Origin: an uncultured Draconibacterium sp.
GTDB lineage: Bacteria > Bacteroidota > Bacteroidia > Bacteroidales > Prolixibacteraceae
Assembly (NCBI RefSeq): GCF_963674925.1
Contig: NZ_OY771647.1
Location: 8,501-72,500 of the forward strand
Reading direction: 5' to 3'
DNA: 64,000 bases
In this document: in pieces, positions 54,797-63,716 of the stretch
Layout: every line of letters starts with the position of its first letter
How positions within the stretch are numbered: position 1 is the first letter of the stretch
Notes under the pieces: model-generated
The model's database searches: none
What the model saw: the letters and a program-made list of their open reading frames with translations, nothing else
What the model was told of the DNA's origin: nothing
Made by a program: the position numbers and the translations under genes

Positions 54797-56050
54797 ATGT
54801 TACTGCTTCGATTGATATACGAGTCTTTTTCATTTGCTGCAAATTCGCTTGCGGCAAATAAGCTGCGTACCATACTTTCGTTGCTGGGTGTTACCATAGG
54901 TATTTTCGCCATTATTTCCGTTTTTACGGTTATCGATTCGCTGGAAGGGTTTATCCGCGACAGCCTGAATTCGTTGGGCAGCAACATGGTTTATGTGCAA
55001 AAAATGCCCTGGACTCCTCCCGAAGGTGAAACTGAATACCCGTTCTGGAAATACCAGAATCGCCCGGTTCCTACTTTAGAGGAAACCGAAGAGGTAATAC
55101 GGCGTGCACAAACCGTTGATAATGCTGCTTTTTTGTTCGGTTTTGGCCGTAAAGTGCAGTACGGCAGCACCACACTCGACAATGCCGTAATAATGGCAAC
55201 CTCAGGAGGCCTGCTGGATGTGTGGAACCTTGAAATCGCCAGGGGGCGCTATTTTACCGATTCGGAAATGCGAAACGGAGCACCGGCTGCCGTAATCGGG
55301 CACGAAATTGCCGACCAGCTTTTTGATGGTCTCGACCCGGTTGGCCGAACCATAAAAATTCAGGGGCAAAAATTCAACATTATTGGTGTTTACACGCCAA
55401 TGGGACAAGATGCTTTTGGCACCAGCATGGACCGCTACATCCACATTAGTGTTGTAAAATCGTACTACATGATTGATGTGCGTAACCGCGACCGCGGACA
55501 AACCATTTGTATTAAAGCAAAAGACAATATCGACACCGATAAATTTATGGCCGAGCTGGAAGGCATTATGCGCACCATTCGCCAGTTAAAACCAATGGAA
55601 GAGAACGACTTTGCATTAAATGAAGTTAGTATTGTTGCCAACCAGTTCGATCAGTTTTTTATTGTGTTTAATCTGGCCGGAGCTATTATTGGCGGATTTT
55701 CGATATTAGTTGGTGGCTTTGGAATTGCCAACATCATGTTTGTTTCGGTGAAAGAACGTACCAAAATAATCGGCATTCAGAAATCGTTGGGAGCCAAACG
55801 TTATTTCATCCTGCTACAATTTATTTTCGAGGCCATTGTACTTTCGGTAATTGGCGGTGTAATAGGGTTACTATTGATTTATGCAGGAACAATTATTGTG
55901 AACCAATCGACCGATTTCACGATCGTTTTAACCACAGGAAACATTATCAACGGCCTGCTGATTTCATCCGTAATCGGCTTCCTTGCCGGATTTATGCCGG
56001 CACGCGCTGCTGCCAAACTTGATCCGGTAATTGCGATAAACTCGGTTTAA
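54797..56050 (+). CDS. MacB/FtsX-type ABC transporter permease
   Basis: 417 residues. N-terminal helix (LRTILSLLGVTIGIFAIISVFTVID), MacB periplasmic core (about 50-285), and three C-terminal helices with FGIANIMFVSVKERTKIIGIQKSLGAKR. No ATPase or adaptor gene is adjacent. The stop overlaps the end of mgtE (convergent) by four bases. Confidence 0.92.
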   Translation: MLLLRLIYESFSFAANSLAANKLRTILSLLGVTIGIFAIISVFTVIDSLEGFIRDSLNSLGSNMVYVQKMPWTPPEGETEYPFWKYQNRPVPTLEETEEVIRRAQTVDNAAFLFGFGRKVQYGSTTLDNAVIMATSGGLLDVWNLEIARGRYFTDSEMRNGAPAAVIGHEIADQLFDGLDPVGRTIKIQGQKFNIIGVYTPMGQDAFGTSMDRYIHISVVKSYYMIDVRNRDRGQTICIKAKDNIDTDKFMAELEGIMRTIRQLKPMEENDFALNEVSIVANQFDQFFIVFNLAGAIIGGFSILVGGFGIANIMFVSVKERTKIIGIQKSLGAKRYFILLQFIFEAIVLSVIGGVIGLLLIYAGTIIVNQSTDFTIVLTTGNIINGLLISSVIGFLAGFMPARAAAKLDPVIAINSV

Positions 56051-57405
56051 ACCAAATTGAAAAACATACCCGAGATCGTCAGGTAGATCATCATTCCAAA
56101 AATATCGTTCATTGTAGTAATAAAGGGCCCGGTTGCCAGGGCCGGATCGATCTTGAAACGATTCAGAATTAAAGGAATTACAGTACCAAATAACGAAGCA
56201 AAAATTATTACAATAAATAAGGAAATAGAAACCGAGTAAGTAAGGTTCAAATTTCCGGAGACAAAGAAATTATAACAAAAAATAAGCAGCGCAAAAATAC
56301 TGGCCGTTAACACGGCAACAGAAACTTCCTTGGTAATTTTACGCAACGGTGTTTCAATATCTTTTACCCCGCTGGCAATACTTTGCACTACAATCGATGA
56401 GGACTGAACTCCAACATTACCCGCCGTTGCTGCAATCAGAGGAATAAAAAATGCCAGTTGCGTTACTTTCGTTAACGACTCTTCGTGCGTACCCAAAACC
56501 ACTGCACTTAAAATACCTCCCAGTAAACCAATCAGCAACCACGGAAGACGTGCACGCAACACTTGCCATACTTTATCGCCGGGCTCAACATCGCCGGTTA
56601 TACCCGAAACCATCTGGTAATCTTTTTCGGCTTCGTCACGCACAATGTCAATCACATCATCGAAGGTAATCCGTCCTTGCAAACGGCCAATTTCATCGAC
56701 CACAGGCATCGCTACCAGGTCGTATTTATCCATCATCTCGGCCACCTCTTCCTGCCGGGTATTGGTATATACTTTTTTTACGTCCGCATCGTAAATTTTC
56801 GATACTTTGGTATTGGTATGATTTAATATCAGCTTTTTTAAGGATAATACACCCTTTAATTTATCATCGTCGTCGGTTACATAAATGTAGAAGATCTCGT
56901 CCACCTCTTCTGCCTGGCGGCTGATTTCTTTCAGGCAGGTTGCCACGTTCCAGTTTTCGTTTACAGCAACCAACTCTTTTGCCATTATACCACCGGCCGA
57001 ATCTTCTTCATAATCCAGCAAATCGATAATATCACCAGCCTGCTCAATATCTTCTATCTCGTTCAGTACTTCTTTCTGAATATCTTCATCCAGATCGGCA
57101 ACAATGTCGGCAGCATCATCCGAATCCATGTATTCGATGAAGCGAGTGGCGATCATTTCAGGCGGAATAACTCTCAAAAAGCGGCGGCGGTCATCTTCAT
57201 CAATCTCAATCAGAACATCGGAAGCTTTTTCTCCATCAAGCAATAAATAAATGAATTTTGCTTCCTCGGTGTTCAGATCTTCCAAAACCTCGGCGATATC
57301 CGCAGGGTGAAGATCTTCCATTAATGCAGCAACTTCCTTCTTGTTCCCCTCCTCAATCAGCTCTCTTAAGTGCTCAATATATTCTCTGGTTGCTTCAAAA
57401 CTCAT
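56047..57405 (-). CDS. mgtE: magnesium transporter MgtE
   Basis: 452 residues. The cytoplasmic N domain (about 1-130, acidic helical repeats such as LHPADIAEVLEDL) is followed by a CBS pair (about 135-255) and five membrane helices with IPLIAATAGNVGVQSSSIVVQ and DPALATGPFITTMNDI. It is a Mg2+ channel gated by cytoplasmic Mg2+. It starts three bases after ksgA, so the two genes form an operon. Confidence 0.97.
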   Translation of the reverse strand: MSFEATREYIEHLRELIEEGNKKEVAALMEDLHPADIAEVLEDLNTEEAKFIYLLLDGEKASDVLIEIDEDDRRRFLRVIPPEMIATRFIEYMDSDDAADIVADLDEDIQKEVLNEIEDIEQAGDIIDLLDYEEDSAGGIMAKELVAVNENWNVATCLKEISRQAEEVDEIFYIYVTDDDDKLKGVLSLKKLILNHTNTKVSKIYDADVKKVYTNTRQEEVAEMMDKYDLVAMPVVDEIGRLQGRITFDDVIDIVRDEAEKDYQMVSGITGDVEPGDKVWQVLRARLPWLLIGLLGGILSAVVLGTHEESLTKVTQLAFFIPLIAATAGNVGVQSSSIVVQSIASGVKDIETPLRKITKEVSVAVLTASIFALLIFCYNFFVSGNLNLTYSVSISLFIVIIFASLFGTVIPLILNRFKIDPALATGPFITTMNDIFGMMIYLTISGMFFNLV

Positions 57406-57408
57406 GAT

Positions 57409-58176
57409 TTACTGTTTTTCGATTTCTTCGATTTTACAAGTCAGATCAATAAACGCACCGACCGAAAGTTGTTCCGGACGTTTCATAGCATACTCTTCGG
57501 GTAATGCAGAGCAAATTTCCTTTAAAGAGTTACGCAGCATTTTTCGGCGAAGGTTAAAAGCTGCCTTCACCACTTTTACAAACAATGCCTCGCTGCACGG
57601 AAGTTCTTTTAACTGGTTACGTTTTAGCCGCACCACTGCCGATTTTACTTTTGGCGGCGGGTTAAACACGCCTTCAGAAACGGTAAACAGGTATTCGATA
57701 TCGAAAAAAGCCTGTAGTAATACACTCAGAATCCCATAAACTTTCGATCCGTGAGGCGCAGCAATACGTTCGGCAACCTCTTTTTGTATCATTCCAACAG
57801 TTTCGGGAATGCGGTTGCGGTATTCCAATACGCGAAAAAAGATTTGCGATGAAATATTGTAAGGGAAATTACCGATAACACTGAAATTACCTGAAAAACG
57901 TTCTGCAACGTCGGCTTTCAGAAAATCTTCTCCCCAAATATGTTTTAGTGTCGGAAAATTTTGTTTGAGGTATTCTACTGATTCGGTATCGATCTCAACA
58001 ACATGGACATTAAGTTCCGGACGTTGTAAAAGGTATTGGGTGAGAACTCCCATTCCAGGGCCGATTTCCAGTATATCCGGTACATCGGCACCCAGGCTGT
58101 CAACAATTTTCCGCGCAATATTCTGATCGGTTAAAAAATGCTGACCAAGATTTTTTTTGGGTCGTACATAGCTCAT
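57409..58176 (-). CDS. ksgA: 16S rRNA dimethyladenosine transferase
   Basis: 255 residues methylating the two adjacent adenines near the 3' end of 16S rRNA. The start YVRPKKNLGQHFLTDQNIA, SAM motif EIGPGMGVLT and catalytic NFPYNISSQIFF (NFPY for the usual NLPY) are present. Confidence 0.97.
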   Translation of the reverse strand: MSYVRPKKNLGQHFLTDQNIARKIVDSLGADVPDILEIGPGMGVLTQYLLQRPELNVHVVEIDTESVEYLKQNFPTLKHIWGEDFLKADVAERFSGNFSVIGNFPYNISSQIFFRVLEYRNRIPETVGMIQKEVAERIAAPHGSKVYGILSVLLQAFFDIEYLFTVSEGVFNPPPKVKSAVVRLKRNQLKELPCSEALFVKVVKAAFNLRRKMLRNSLKEICSALPEEYAMKRPEQLSVGAFIDLTCKIEEIEKQ

Positions 58177-58365
58177 TACATTCAGCCTCGTCCATTGTCA
58201 ATTTTACTTAATATCTCTTTTTCGTTCGATTAATAAAACAAATTTATATTTTTGCCATCAAAGAATTGCTCGATACCTAACGGTATTTTTCGCGTCGTGA
58301 AAGTAGTAAAATTTAAGGGAAATAACGGGTGACGCGGAAAAGAAAGCTTAAAAAAAACCTTGATT

Positions 58366-59394
58366 TTGAAAAAAACAATCGTTAAGATTCTACAGTTTAT
58401 TGGCTTCTTCGCCCTCGGGGCATTCATTTTTTGGCTTATTTATAAAGATCAGGATATTGAACGGATTAAGACCGTTTTAAAGAATGATGTAAACTACTGG
58501 TGGGTGGCACTCTCGCTGTTTCTTGGCTTGTTGAGCCATATCAGCCGCACACTTCGCTGGGGTTTAATGATCGAGCCTATCGGACACAAACCTCGGTTTA
58601 TCAATACTTTTCTGGCCGTAATGGTAGGCTATTTAATGAACATGGCTTTCCCACGTATGGGCGAAGTATCGCGCTGCGGTGTTTTGGCCCGTTACGAAAA
58701 AATATCGTTTACCAAACTGGTGGGAACCGTTGTTGCCGAGCGACTGATCGACCTGATATCGCTGCTGATTTTGCTGGCGATTGTTATTCTTTCGCAGTTT
58801 GGCGAGATGCTTCACTTTATGAAAGCCAATCCTGGAATTTCGGAAAAACTACATGCCGCAATTACATCGCCATACCTATTAATTGGAATTGTAATACTGG
58901 CTATTTTAATATTTGTATTTCGAAATGCATTTAAACATACTGCCTTTTTCAAAAAAATAATGGAAGTGATCCGCAATTTTAAAGAAGGTTTCATTTCTAT
59001 CCGTAACATCGAGAAAAAAGGCTGGTTCTTTTTCCACTCGGCGTTTATCTGGGGCATGTATTACCTAATGCTTTACGTGGTGTTCTTTGCTTTTGATTTT
59101 ACCAGCGACCTGAATCCAATTGCCGGACTGACCACATTTGTACTGGCAAGTTTTGGTATGGTGGCACCCGTGCAGGGCGGAATCGGGGCTTGGCATTTTA
59201 TGGCCAAAGAAGCCTTGTCGTTGTACGGCGTAGCCAACGAAAACGGAATTATCTTCGCTTTTGTAGCCCACACGTCAATGACTGCAATGATAATTCTCAT
59301 TGGTATAATATCTATACTCATTCTTCCGTTTATTAACCGCCGAAGCGATATTACCGAAGAAAAACCGGTTCAGGAAACCGTGCCTGCAAACTAG
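58366..59394 (+). CDS. YbhN/UPF0104-type flippase-like membrane protein
   Basis: 342 residues with about eight membrane helices. It is related to the membrane part of lysylphosphatidylglycerol synthase. Landmarks are LGLLSHISRTLRWGLMIEP, AVMVGYLMNMAFPRMGEVSR, VVAERLIDLISLLILL and VAPVQGGIGAWHFMAKEAL. No ATG is available at the N-terminus. TTG at 58366 gives MKKTIVKILQF and TTG at 58360 adds two residues; I prefer the former. Substrate unknown, probably a lipid-linked molecule. Confidence 0.85.
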   Translation: MKKTIVKILQFIGFFALGAFIFWLIYKDQDIERIKTVLKNDVNYWWVALSLFLGLLSHISRTLRWGLMIEPIGHKPRFINTFLAVMVGYLMNMAFPRMGEVSRCGVLARYEKISFTKLVGTVVAERLIDLISLLILLAIVILSQFGEMLHFMKANPGISEKLHAAITSPYLLIGIVILAILIFVFRNAFKHTAFFKKIMEVIRNFKEGFISIRNIEKKGWFFFHSAFIWGMYYLMLYVVFFAFDFTSDLNPIAGLTTFVLASFGMVAPVQGGIGAWHFMAKEALSLYGVANENGIIFAFVAHTSMTAMIILIGIISILILPFINRRSDITEEKPVQETVPAN

Positions 59395-59470
59395 GCACCG
59401 GATTTAAACGGCCTGCACCCAATGCTTATCGGTATTATTTGTATTTTGGCACCTTTAAACGTCTAAAATT

Positions 59471-60724
59471 TTGAACACCGAACTCTTTATATCGCGCAGG
59501 CTATTTTTCGACAAGGCAAATAAAAAGCAATTGTCGCAACGTATTATCCGTATCGCGTTAGCGGGCATTGCGCTGGGTTTAACAGTAATGATTGTTGCCG
59601 TGGCGGTAGTTACCGGATTTAAAAAAGAGATCCGCAACAAAGTAATCGGCTTTGGTTCGCACATTCAGATTATTAATTACGACTCAAACAACTCGTACGA
59701 AACCAGTCCTGTTTCTGAGAATCAGCCATTTTTAGCCGATGTAAAAGCATTGCCCGGCGTAAAACGCCTGCAGCCTTATGCCACCAAACCGGGAATGATA
59801 AAAACCGACGAGTACATTCAGGGGATTGTATTTAAAGGTGTAGATGAAAACTACGACTGGCAGTTTTTCAGCAAACACCTTGTCGAGGGACAATTACCTT
59901 CCATTACCGACAGTGCACGCGTAAACGAAGTATTATTGTCGGCGCAGGTGGCCAAACTGTTGCATCTGAAACTGAACGACCGTATTGTGGTATATTTTAT
60001 TACGGGCGACGAGGTTATTCCACGCATGCGGCAAATGCAGATAAGCGGTATTTACCGCACCGGCTTCGAAGAGTTCGACCAGTTGTTTATTGTAGGCGAT
60101 TTGAAACAAATTCAACGCCTTAACGACTGGCGCCCCGACCAGATTACCGGGTTTGAAGTGATTGCTACCGACTTTTTCGATATCGACAATATTGAGCAGG
60201 AAATACGCAATATTATTATCAGTTACCGCAAAGAAAACGCGGAGATACTGCGCACACAAAGTATAACGCGTGTTTACCCACAAATTTTCGACTGGCTATC
60301 GATACTGGATATGAACGTATGGATCATCCTGATACTTATGGTTATTGTGGCCGCGTTTAACATGGTGTCGGGGCTGCTGGTGCTGATACTGGAGCGCGCC
60401 GGTATGATCGGCGTATTAAAAGCCATGGGAAGCCCCAACTGGAGCATCCGCAAAGTGTTTGTGTACCTATCGGTATTTTTAACCGGGCGCGGGTTGCTGT
60501 GGGGAAATATTATTGGTGTGGCTATCGTGTTGCTGCAAAAGTTTTTTCATATCATTCAGCTTAATCCCGAATCGTATTACGTTGATTATGTGCCGATGAA
60601 TTTTTCGCTTACCCACCTGCTGTTGCTTAACCTCGGAACTATCGTAATCACCTCACTGATACTGATTATTCCAAGCTGGCTTATCTCCAAAATTTCGCCT
60701 GATAAAGTGATTCGTTTCGACTAA
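59471..60724 (+). CDS. LolC/LolE-like FtsX-family permease
   Basis: 417 residues starting with TTG (MNTELFISRRLFFDKANKKQ). It has an N-terminal helix (IALAGIALGLTVMIVAVAVVTGF), a periplasmic domain (about 45-270) and three C-terminal helices with MVSGLLVLILERAGMIGVLKAMGSPNWSI. This is the pattern of LolC/LolE lipoprotein-release permeases. No LolD-type ATPase is adjacent. It follows the YbhN-type gene by 76 bases on the same strand. Confidence 0.9.
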   Translation: MNTELFISRRLFFDKANKKQLSQRIIRIALAGIALGLTVMIVAVAVVTGFKKEIRNKVIGFGSHIQIINYDSNNSYETSPVSENQPFLADVKALPGVKRLQPYATKPGMIKTDEYIQGIVFKGVDENYDWQFFSKHLVEGQLPSITDSARVNEVLLSAQVAKLLHLKLNDRIVVYFITGDEVIPRMRQMQISGIYRTGFEEFDQLFIVGDLKQIQRLNDWRPDQITGFEVIATDFFDIDNIEQEIRNIIISYRKENAEILRTQSITRVYPQIFDWLSILDMNVWIILILMVIVAAFNMVSGLLVLILERAGMIGVLKAMGSPNWSIRKVFVYLSVFLTGRGLLWGNIIGVAIVLLQKFFHIIQLNPESYYVDYVPMNFSLTHLLLLNLGTIVITSLILIIPSWLISKISPDKVIRFD

Positions 60725-60750
60725 CAACCGCTGAAGTTATCAGTGACGTT

Positions 60751-61173
60751 CTATTTCAAAGTGATACTTGATAAATACTCAACAGCAGTCATTACTGGAA
60801 TTTCCGATACTTTGAAATCGTTACCGTTTCGTGTTATGATTACTTTGCAATCAGCATTTAATGCAGAATAATATTGTAATGCATCTTCAAAATCGGAGAA
60901 TTTTGAAACAAGGCCTTTCTCGATGATTTTATCTGTTAAATCAACGGTTTCACAAATAATTTTTAGTTTATGAAGTTTTTCTCTTACCAAATCAACGCCC
61001 TCGTATTTCGACAGGATGTAAAATATTGTTGAATAAGATAAAGCAGAAACCGCCAAATCCAATTTTTTCTTATCAGCGAGTGTTGCAATTTTAGCTATTG
61101 AATCAAAAAAAGGTTTTCGGTTACCCAATAAGTCGATTACAACATTTGTATCTAAAAATAACTTGTCTCTCAT
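60751..61173 (-). CDS. PIN-domain toxin (VapC-type ribonuclease)
   Basis: 140 residues. Acidic metal-binding residues are visible in LFLDTNVVIDLL, SDFEDALQYYSA and the closing ITRNGNDF. It probably cleaves RNA and is held in check by the upstream gene, which it overlaps by four bases (ATGA). Confidence 0.9.
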   Translation of the reverse strand: MRDKLFLDTNVVIDLLGNRKPFFDSIAKIATLADKKKLDLAVSALSYSTIFYILSKYEGVDLVREKLHKLKIICETVDLTDKIIEKGLVSKFSDFEDALQYYSALNADCKVIITRNGNDFKVSEIPVMTAVEYLSSITLK

Positions 61174-61433
61174 TTATATTTCCGGTTTAAGAAGTCGTGA
61201 TAGTCACTTTTAGTATCAATATCGTTTGGAATTTGCGTTCCCAAAGCTAAACTTTTAACAAAAGGAGAAATCTCAAACTCTTCTTTTTTCTGGCCATTTT
61301 CAGTATTCTCGCTTGTTAACGATTTTAAGTAGGCTTCAATAAGCCTCGACAAACTACGTTTATTTGAAGCTGCATACTTTTTAGCCTTTTCAATCACTGC
61401 CTTATCTAATTTTAATGTCAATTTAGTATCCAT
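61170..61433 (-). CDS. antitoxin of the PIN toxin (DUF6364/RHH type)
   Basis: 87 residues. LTLKLDKAVIEKAKKYAASNKRSLSRLIEAYL reads as a ribbon-helix-helix DNA-binding part (about 4-36); the C-terminal half is acidic and should bind the toxin. Its stop overlaps the toxin start. It likely autoregulates the promoter just upstream. Confidence 0.88.
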   Translation of the reverse strand: MDTKLTLKLDKAVIEKAKKYAASNKRSLSRLIEAYLKSLTSENTENGQKKEEFEISPFVKSLALGTQIPNDIDTKSDYHDFLNRKYK

Positions 61434-61458
61434 CTTTGATTTCTATTTGATATACGTA

Positions 61459-61489
61459 CAAATTTAAGGAATAAGACCGTACAAGACAA
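61459..61489 (-). promoter_or_regulatory. Bacteroidota-type promoter of the toxin-antitoxin pair
   Basis: On the minus strand TTG (top 61487-61489), 20 bases, TAAATTTG (top 61459-61466), about 26 bases before the antitoxin ATG. Confidence 0.65.
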
Positions 61490-61668
61490 GTATTGTGCAA
61501 TTGAAAACTAAATAATGTGCTGATTTACCCGATTTTAAAACAATTTTAAAATTTTACAAGACTCCAATGATTCTATTTAAATCCAAATCAATACCACCTA
61601 CATTTTCTGAAAAACTTTAATCAAAATCCACCTTCCTTTGTTATAAAAGGCCAAAGGAGAAAACAAAC

Positions 61669-62679
61669 ATGACAAACAGAAAACAATTGGCCTTTTCGGT
61701 TCTCGATTTAGCACCGGTTGCCGAAGGCTCGACTCCCGCTGATGCCTTGCGCAACAGCCTCGAACTGGCGCAGCACACCGAACAGCTGGGTTACAGCCGC
61801 TACTGGGTGGCCGAACATCACAACATCATCAGTGTGGCCAGCGCCGCTACATCGATTATTATTGGTTACATTGCCGGGAGAACAAAAACCATCCGCGTAG
61901 GTTCCGGCGGAATAATGCTGCCCAACCATTCGCCGCTAATTGTTTCCGAGCAGTTTGGAACACTGGCAGCACTCTACCCTAATCGTATTGATCTCGGTTT
62001 AGGCCGCGCTCCCGGAACTGATCCCGTAACCGCTGCCGAATTGCGCTACGACCGTATGCGTGCGGCACAGGATTTTCCGAACGAAGTGCGTAAAATTCAA
62101 CAATACTTCTCAGCCGAAAACAAGACTGCCGAGGTTCGTTCGGTTTTATCGGAAGGAGCCAACGTGCCCATAACTATTTTAGGATCGAGTACCGACAGTG
62201 CTTACCTGGCCGCCGAACTGGGATTACCTTATGCGTTTGCCAGCCATTTTGCCCCGCAAATGCTTATGGCCGCACTAAAAATTTACCGTGAGAATTTTAA
62301 ACCGTCAGCACAACTCGACCAACCTTACGTGATAGTTGGCAGCCAGGTGGTTGCTGCCGAAACCGACGACGAAGCTGAATACCTGGCCAGCACCATGCGA
62401 CGCAGTTTTATGGGAATTATTACCGGCAGACGCGAATTGATGCAGCCACCAACACACCATTTGGGTTACGAAAAATGGGGAATTATTAAAGAGCGTATCG
62501 ACCAGATGCTGGCCTGCTCGCTTATTGGCGGAAGAGAAAAAATTGAGCGTGAACTACAACAGCTTATCACCAAAACTGATGCCAACGAAATAATCGTTTC
62601 GTCGCATATTTACGACCAACAAAAGCGGGTGGATTCGTACCGGATTTTTTCGGAGGTGGCGAAAGATTTTGAATATTGA
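61669..62679 (+). CDS. luciferase-like flavin-dependent monooxygenase
   Basis: 336 residues, single-domain TIM barrel of the LLM class (YhbW-like). Landmarks are FSVLDLAPVAEGSTPADAL, YWVAEHHNIISVASAA, RVGSGGIMLPNHSPL and IDLGLGRAPGTDP. It uses reduced flavin from a separate reductase; the substrate is unknown. The ATG has an AGGAGA-like sequence upstream, rare in this genome type. Confidence 0.94.
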   Translation: MTNRKQLAFSVLDLAPVAEGSTPADALRNSLELAQHTEQLGYSRYWVAEHHNIISVASAATSIIIGYIAGRTKTIRVGSGGIMLPNHSPLIVSEQFGTLAALYPNRIDLGLGRAPGTDPVTAAELRYDRMRAAQDFPNEVRKIQQYFSAENKTAEVRSVLSEGANVPITILGSSTDSAYLAAELGLPYAFASHFAPQMLMAALKIYRENFKPSAQLDQPYVIVGSQVVAAETDDEAEYLASTMRRSFMGIITGRRELMQPPTHHLGYEKWGIIKERIDQMLACSLIGGREKIERELQQLITKTDANEIIVSSHIYDQQKRVDSYRIFSEVAKDFEY

Positions 62680-62843
62680 TCTTACACTGCCCTTTGTCTG
62701 AACAATGGGCAATTGAGTAAGGCATTCATTTATGGGCGCAATCCTTCGTTATTATCTGTTTTTGCCTAACAAACGTTACTATATCTGCTTCACAACAAGA
62801 AACAATGTTTCTGCGTTTCTCACTTAAATCAGCAGGTATTTTT

Positions 62844-62851
62844 TATTTTTG
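62844..62851 (+). promoter_or_regulatory. -7 box of the Nudix gene promoter
   Basis: TATTTTTG fits TAnnTTTG and ends seven bases before the ATG at 62858. An in-frame TTG at 62849 lies inside this box and so cannot be the start; the message would be nearly leaderless. Confidence 0.5.
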
Positions 62852-62857
62852 CATCTT

Positions 62858-63469
62858 ATGATTACCAACCCTGATAAAATAGCAGCCGCTTTAAAAGGAG
62901 ACCTTCCGGGTTCGTTGTCGCATTACAAAATGCTGCCGCCCGGGCGTGTGTTAATTCCTGCTCCCGAAGATGAAAGTAAGGTAAAACAGAGCAGCGTGCT
63001 GTTGTTGCTTTTCCCCGACGACACAGGGTTAAAGGTTTGCCTGATTAAGCGCCCCGCATATATGAAACACCATGCCGGGCAAATTGCTTTGCCTGGCGGA
63101 CGGATTGAGGCTAACGAAAGTGCAAGTGAAACTGCGCTGCGCGAAACACACGAAGAAATTGGAATTACCAAAGATAAGATCAGGCTGCTGGGAACGCTAT
63201 CGTCGTTTTATGTCGAGGTGAGCCGTTTTCAGATCACGCCATTTGTGGGTTGGATGGATACCAAACCTGAATTTACACTGTGTTCTGAAGAAGTGGAGAA
63301 GGCTATTCTTTTTCCAGTCGAAGCTTTTAAACCACCACACTCCACCGTCGAATTAAAAACCCTTACCGGACTAATGAAAGTGCCCTGCGTAAAATACGAC
63401 GATGAAATAATTTGGGGGGCCACCGCTATGATTCTTTCGGAATTTTATGATTTAATCAATAAAAATTGA
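62858..63469 (+). CDS. Nudix hydrolase, CoA pyrophosphatase type
   Basis: 203 residues. The Nudix box is complete (GGRIEANESASETALRE followed by THEEIG). The extra motif of the CoA pyrophosphatase group precedes it (LIKRPAYMKHHAGQIALPGG). The predicted reaction splits CoA to 4'-phosphopantetheine and 3',5'-ADP. Start ATG at 62858 (MITNPDKIAAALKG) is chosen over TTG at 62849. Confidence 0.93.
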   Translation: MITNPDKIAAALKGDLPGSLSHYKMLPPGRVLIPAPEDESKVKQSSVLLLLFPDDTGLKVCLIKRPAYMKHHAGQIALPGGRIEANESASETALRETHEEIGITKDKIRLLGTLSSFYVEVSRFQITPFVGWMDTKPEFTLCSEEVEKAILFPVEAFKPPHSTVELKTLTGLMKVPCVKYDDEIIWGATAMILSEFYDLINKN

Positions 63470-63504
63470 GGCTTCAAATTTCGCTACCCCTTTGGCTGCA
63501 GCCA

Positions 63505-63610
63505 TTTCCCCTAATCAGGGGAAAATTTATACCGACAGGCCAGAATTTTTGAAGTAACATCACAAGTTAATCAGAGCTCGCTCCCCTTACAATGTGGAGC
63601 TCCCTACAAG
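63505..63610. repeat. palindrome-rich noncoding stretch
   Basis: A perfect 8-base stem TTTCCCCT/AGGGGAAA (63505-63524, 4-base loop) is followed by CTCC/GGAG and CCCTAC/GTAGGG pairs up to about 63620. It lies between convergent genes. T runs are weak, so terminator function is only possible. Confidence 0.4.
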
Positions 63611-63716
63611 GTGAGGAGTAGGGCAAAACTCAAAATATTTTAGTTCCAAAAGAATCGTTCAATCTCCTTCAATACTTAAATAATTACCAAATATCTATGG
63701 ATTATAAACGAGTAAC

